NCBI GenBank assembly: GCA_947383275.1
Contig: CANDCW010000104.1
Coordinates: 1-7,087 of the forward strand
DNA from: an uncultured Bacillota bacterium
GTDB taxonomy: Bacteria; Bacillota; Clostridia; Oscillospirales; Oscillospiraceae
Direction: 5' to 3'
Length of the DNA stretch: 7,087 nucleotides
Of the stretch, positions 5,347 to 7,087 are shown one piece after another. The notes beneath the pieces were generated by a model. It saw only the letters and a list, made by a program, of their open reading frames with translations, was not told where the DNA came from and did no database searches. Each line of letters starts with the position of its first letter. The stretch's first letter is position 1. The position numbers and the translations under genes were made by a program.

Positions 5347-5361
5347 CTCTATCAGATAGAG
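5347..5361. repeat. 15-bp palindrome in the sfsA leader
   Basis: CTCTATC and GATAGAG (7 bp each) flank a single central base (5354). It lies between the sfsA promoter and its Shine-Dalgarno, roughly 20-30 nt into the transcript. It could be a repressor operator or a small mRNA hairpin of about 6 bp. Confidence 0.4.
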
Positions 5362-5387
5362 GCGCGCTTCCGCCCCCTCCTATATGA

Positions 5388-5416
5388 ATTATATACCGCC
5401 CGGGAACAAGAGGCAA
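5388..5416 (-). promoter_or_regulatory. sigma-A promoter of sfsA
   Basis: On the minus strand TTGCCT (5416-5411), a 17-bp spacer and a perfect TATAAT (5393-5388). The start would be near 5381, leaving a leader of about 50 nt that contains the palindrome at 5347-5361. Confidence 0.7.
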
Positions 5417-5424
5417 GGCCCATG

Positions 5425-5493
5425 AAAAAAGCCTGTCCGCAACTGACGGCGCAGCCGCCCCGTTCTCAGCGTGCCCTCAAAAGGGGACCAGGC
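5425..5493. other. structured non-coding element; minus-strand terminator-like
   Basis: GCCTGTCC (5431-5438) can pair with GGACCAGGC (5485-5493, one bulge), enclosing smaller stems such as CCCT/AGGG (5474-5477 with 5482-5485) and a GC-rich hairpin around 5446-5459. Read on the minus strand, the outer stem is followed at once by six T (5430-5425), like an intrinsic terminator. No gene ends there: sfsA begins downstream and the neighbouring gene is on the other strand. It could be the 3' end of a small RNA or a leftover. Confidence 0.35.
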
Positions 5494-5507
5494 CCGAAAT
5501 CACCGGC

Positions 5508-5536
5508 TGGAAATTTTCGACGCCATGTGGTACAAT
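5508..5536 (+). promoter_or_regulatory. probable sigma-A promoter of the HD-domain gene
   Basis: TGGAAA (5508-5513), a 17-bp spacer and TACAAT (5531-5536), with an extended -10 TG at 5528-5529 that can compensate for the weak -35. The start would be near 5543, giving a leader of under 30 nt. Confidence 0.6.
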
Positions 5537-5570
5537 GGAGCGGCCCAAATTTTCAGAAGGAGGAGCGCTT

Positions 5571-6155
5571 ATGTCCTGCAAAGAGGAGTTTATTGAGATT
5601 TTTAAAACGCATATCACCCGGGAGGGAGCCGACAAGCTGCTGGATTTCCTGGAACACAGAAGCGATTTCTTTACTGCGCCCGCCTCCGCCCGGTACCACG
5701 GGGCTTACGAGGGAGGACTGTGCGAGCACAGCCTGAACGTCTACCACTGTCTGGCGGACTACCTTCAGCGGGAGCGGGTGCAGGAGCTGTATGGCCTGGA
5801 CTACAGCGGCGAGTCCATCGCAATTGTCGCCCTGTGCCACGACCTGTGCAAAATCGACTGCTACAAAAAGAGCTTCCGCAACGTGAAGGACGACGCCACC
5901 GGCCAGTGGACCAAAGTCCCCTCTTACACCTTTGACGACCCCCTCCCCTACGGCCACGGCGAGAAGAGCGTATATATCACCAACGGCTTCATCCGCCTCA
6001 CCCGGGAGGAGGCCATGGCCATCCGCTGGCACATGGGCTTCTCCGGCCCCGAGGATAACCGGACCGTGGGACAGGCCCTCCGGCAATACCCGCTGGCCTT
6101 TGCTCTGGCCACCGCCGATATGGAGGCGTCCTACTTCCTGGAGGAAGACGATTGA
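5571..6155 (+). CDS. HD-domain phosphohydrolase, function unassigned
   Basis: A 194-residue protein almost wholly taken up by one HD domain, the metal-dependent phosphohydrolase fold. Visible metal/active-site candidates in order: RYHGAYEGGLCEHSLNVYH (41-59, His43 and His53), the HD pair in CHDLCKID (His90-Asp91, Lys94), His129 in PYGHGEKS, His154 in IRWHMGF, and Asp183 in ATADMEAS. This arrangement resembles the HD part of the YhaM-type 3'-5' exoribonuclease family, but the N-terminal OB-fold of YhaM is missing, so it may instead act on nucleotides. The ATG at 5571 is chosen over an upstream in-frame ATG at 5535 because AAGGAGG (5557-5563) lies 7 nt before it. It appears monocistronic. Membership of the HD superfamily is firm; the substrate is unknown. 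Confidence 0.92.
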   Translation: MSCKEEFIEIFKTHITREGADKLLDFLEHRSDFFTAPASARYHGAYEGGLCEHSLNVYHCLADYLQRERVQELYGLDYSGESIAIVALCHDLCKIDCYKKSFRNVKDDATGQWTKVPSYTFDDPLPYGHGEKSVYITNGFIRLTREEAMAIRWHMGFSGPEDNRTVGQALRQYPLAFALATADMEASYFLEEDD

Positions 6156-6183
6156 CGGTTTTCTCCGGCCGAAATTTATCCCT

Positions 6184-6250
6184 TTTTCTCCCGCATCGAT
6201 TGTTGACGGTGCTATAAAAATCTGTTACAATCAATAATTACGGGAGAAAA
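6184..6250. repeat. 10-bp inverted repeat flanking the glgP promoter
   Basis: TTTTCTCCCG (6184-6193) and CGGGAGAAAA (6241-6250) are exact inverted copies 47 bp apart, enclosing the whole sigma-A promoter. A further direct copy of the left half, TTTTCTCC, is at 6159-6166. The right arm falls just after the predicted transcript start. They could be operator half-sites or a small invertible segment, or chance. Confidence 0.4.
6203..6231 (+). promoter_or_regulatory. sigma-A promoter of glgP
   Basis: TTGACG (6203-6208), a 17-bp spacer and TACAAT (6226-6231), each one base from consensus. The start would be near 6238 and the leader about 53 nt. The gene therefore appears to be transcribed independently of the HD-domain gene. 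Confidence 0.8.
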
Positions 6251-6290
6251 CCAGGCTCCCTCTGAACGAAACAAAACAGGAGGTACTGTT

Positions 6291-7087
6291 ATGACGGATT
6301 ATTCACCTGAGTATAATAAGGAACAGCTGACTGAAATGATTACCGGCAAGCTCCAGCGCAACTTCGGCTGCACGGTTGAGACGGCCAATAACATCCATAT
6401 GTTCAAGGCCTGCGCCCTGGTCCTGCGCGACATTATGTCACGCCACCGTATGGAGACCAGCAACCAAGTCTGGGAGAAGCAGCAGCGGCAGGTGCACTAC
6501 CTGTCTCTGGAGTTCCTGATGGGCCGCTCCCTGGAGAAGAACGCCTATAACCTGGGCCTGCTGGATACTTTAAAGGAGGCCCTGGAGGGCATGGGCTTCT
6601 CCGCCTCCGACCTGTTCGAGTCCGAGCCGGACGCCGGCCTGGGCAACGGCGGATTGGGCCGCCTGGCCGCCTGCTACCTGGACTCCATGACCACCCTGGA
6701 GATTCCCGCCACTGGCTATTCCATCTGCTACGAGCTGGGTATCTTCAAGCAGAAGATCATCGACGGCAAGCAGGAGGAGCTGGCTGACAACTGGCTGGGT
6801 CTGGGCGACGCCTGGCTCATTCCCAAAATGGAGGAGACCGAAGAGGTCCGTTTCGGCGGCAAAATCGAAGACCGCTGGGACGAGAATGGGGTCAACCACC
6901 CCGAGCATGTGGGGTATACCGCTGTGCTGGCCATCCCCCGGGACATGAAGATTGCCGGCTACCAGACCAAGCACACCAACACCCTCCGCCTGTGGGATGC
7001 CAAGAGCCCCCTGCCAGTGGACATGTCCCTATACTCCCGGGGCGAATATCTGAAAGCGGTAGAGCAGCAGGCCATGGCCGAGGTCAT
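6291..7087 (+). CDS. glgP: glycogen/starch/maltodextrin phosphorylase, N-terminal part
   Basis: The first 265 codons of a protein that runs off the window; the family is usually about 800 residues, so about a third is seen. It releases glucose 1-phosphate from alpha-1,4-glucan ends using PLP. Recognised segments: VHYLSLEFLMGRSLEKNAYN (68-87), SEPDAGLGNGGLGRLAACYL (111-130, the family glycine-rich segment), IPATGYSICYELGIFKQ (138-154), DNWLGLGDAWLIP (166-178) and TNTLRLWDAKSP (229-240). The PLP-binding lysine lies in the missing C-terminal part. The ATG at 6291 follows AGGAGGT (6278-6284) by 6 nt. No other glycogen gene is in view, so a glg operon cannot be judged. The bacterial type is indicated by the short N-terminus without an obvious phosphorylation peptide. 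Confidence 0.95.
   Translation, partial: MTDYSPEYNKEQLTEMITGKLQRNFGCTVETANNIHMFKACALVLRDIMSRHRMETSNQVWEKQQRQVHYLSLEFLMGRSLEKNAYNLGLLDTLKEALEGMGFSASDLFESEPDAGLGNGGLGRLAACYLDSMTTLEIPATGYSICYELGIFKQKIIDGKQEELADNWLGLGDAWLIPKMEETEEVRFGGKIEDRWDENGVNHPEHVGYTAVLAIPRDMKIAGYQTKHTNTLRLWDAKSPLPVDMSLYSRGEYLKAVEQQAMAEV

Noticed and set aside
5425..5500. Possible TPP riboswitch because of a CTGAGA on the minus strand
   Set aside because: The rest of the conserved TPP core (the pyrophosphate-binding arm with CCTGATC and GGATAATGCCAG) is absent, and sfsA is not a thiamine gene.
5422..5736. Plus-strand open frame starting in the sfsA/HD intergenic region
   Set aside because: Weak start context, basic low-complexity product, and it runs out of frame into the HD-domain gene.
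1..7087. CRISPR arrays, insertion sequences, tRNA or rRNA genes, phage genes
   Set aside because: No regularly spaced repeats, transposase-like frames, terminal repeats with target duplications, or tRNA-like cloverleaf sequences were seen on either strand.

Overview
The window is a 7.1 kb piece of bacterial chromosome, GC-rich (roughly 60%), with strong AGGAGG-type ribosome binding sites, near-consensus sigma-A promoters and Firmicutes-like proteins. RecR starts MQY as in Bacillus, there is an L10 leader attenuator, and IlvA is of the short single-ACT type. This suggests a high-GC Clostridia, probably Oscillospiraceae (Flavonifractor/Lawsonibacter/Intestinimonas-like). The genus is inference. 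I see no mobile elements, CRISPR arrays, tRNA or rRNA genes.

Layout. (1) 1-825, minus strand: the start of rplL, complete rplJ, and its leader with an L10-type autoregulatory RNA, an intrinsic attenuator and a perfect-consensus promoter. (2) 876-3617, plus strand: ilvA with its own promoter, then a hairpin-rich 200-nt gap, then rpe and recR, which are translationally adjacent. (3) 3612-4621, minus strand: a two-gene operon of small, charged, unrecognised proteins that are diverged paralogues of each other. It ends at a strong terminator shared with recR. Its promoter matches the flagellar sigma-28/SigD consensus (TAAA-N16-GCCGATAA). (4) 4624-5416, minus strand: sfsA with its own sigma-A promoter. 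(5) 5508-6155, plus strand: a stand-alone HD-domain phosphohydrolase. (6) 6203-7087, plus strand: a sigma-A promoter inside a 10-bp inverted repeat, and the first 265 codons of glycogen phosphorylase, cut by the window edge.

Most genes are housekeeping: ribosome stalk, isoleucine precursor synthesis, pentose phosphate pathway, recombinational repair and glycogen breakdown. The part most likely to be undescribed is the sigma-28-type operon at 3659-4621. Its promoter places two unknown proteins in the motility/late-flagellar regulon even though no flagellar gene lies nearby. The two proteins share a DRLELxRQWV motif and a second collinear block about 50 residues later.
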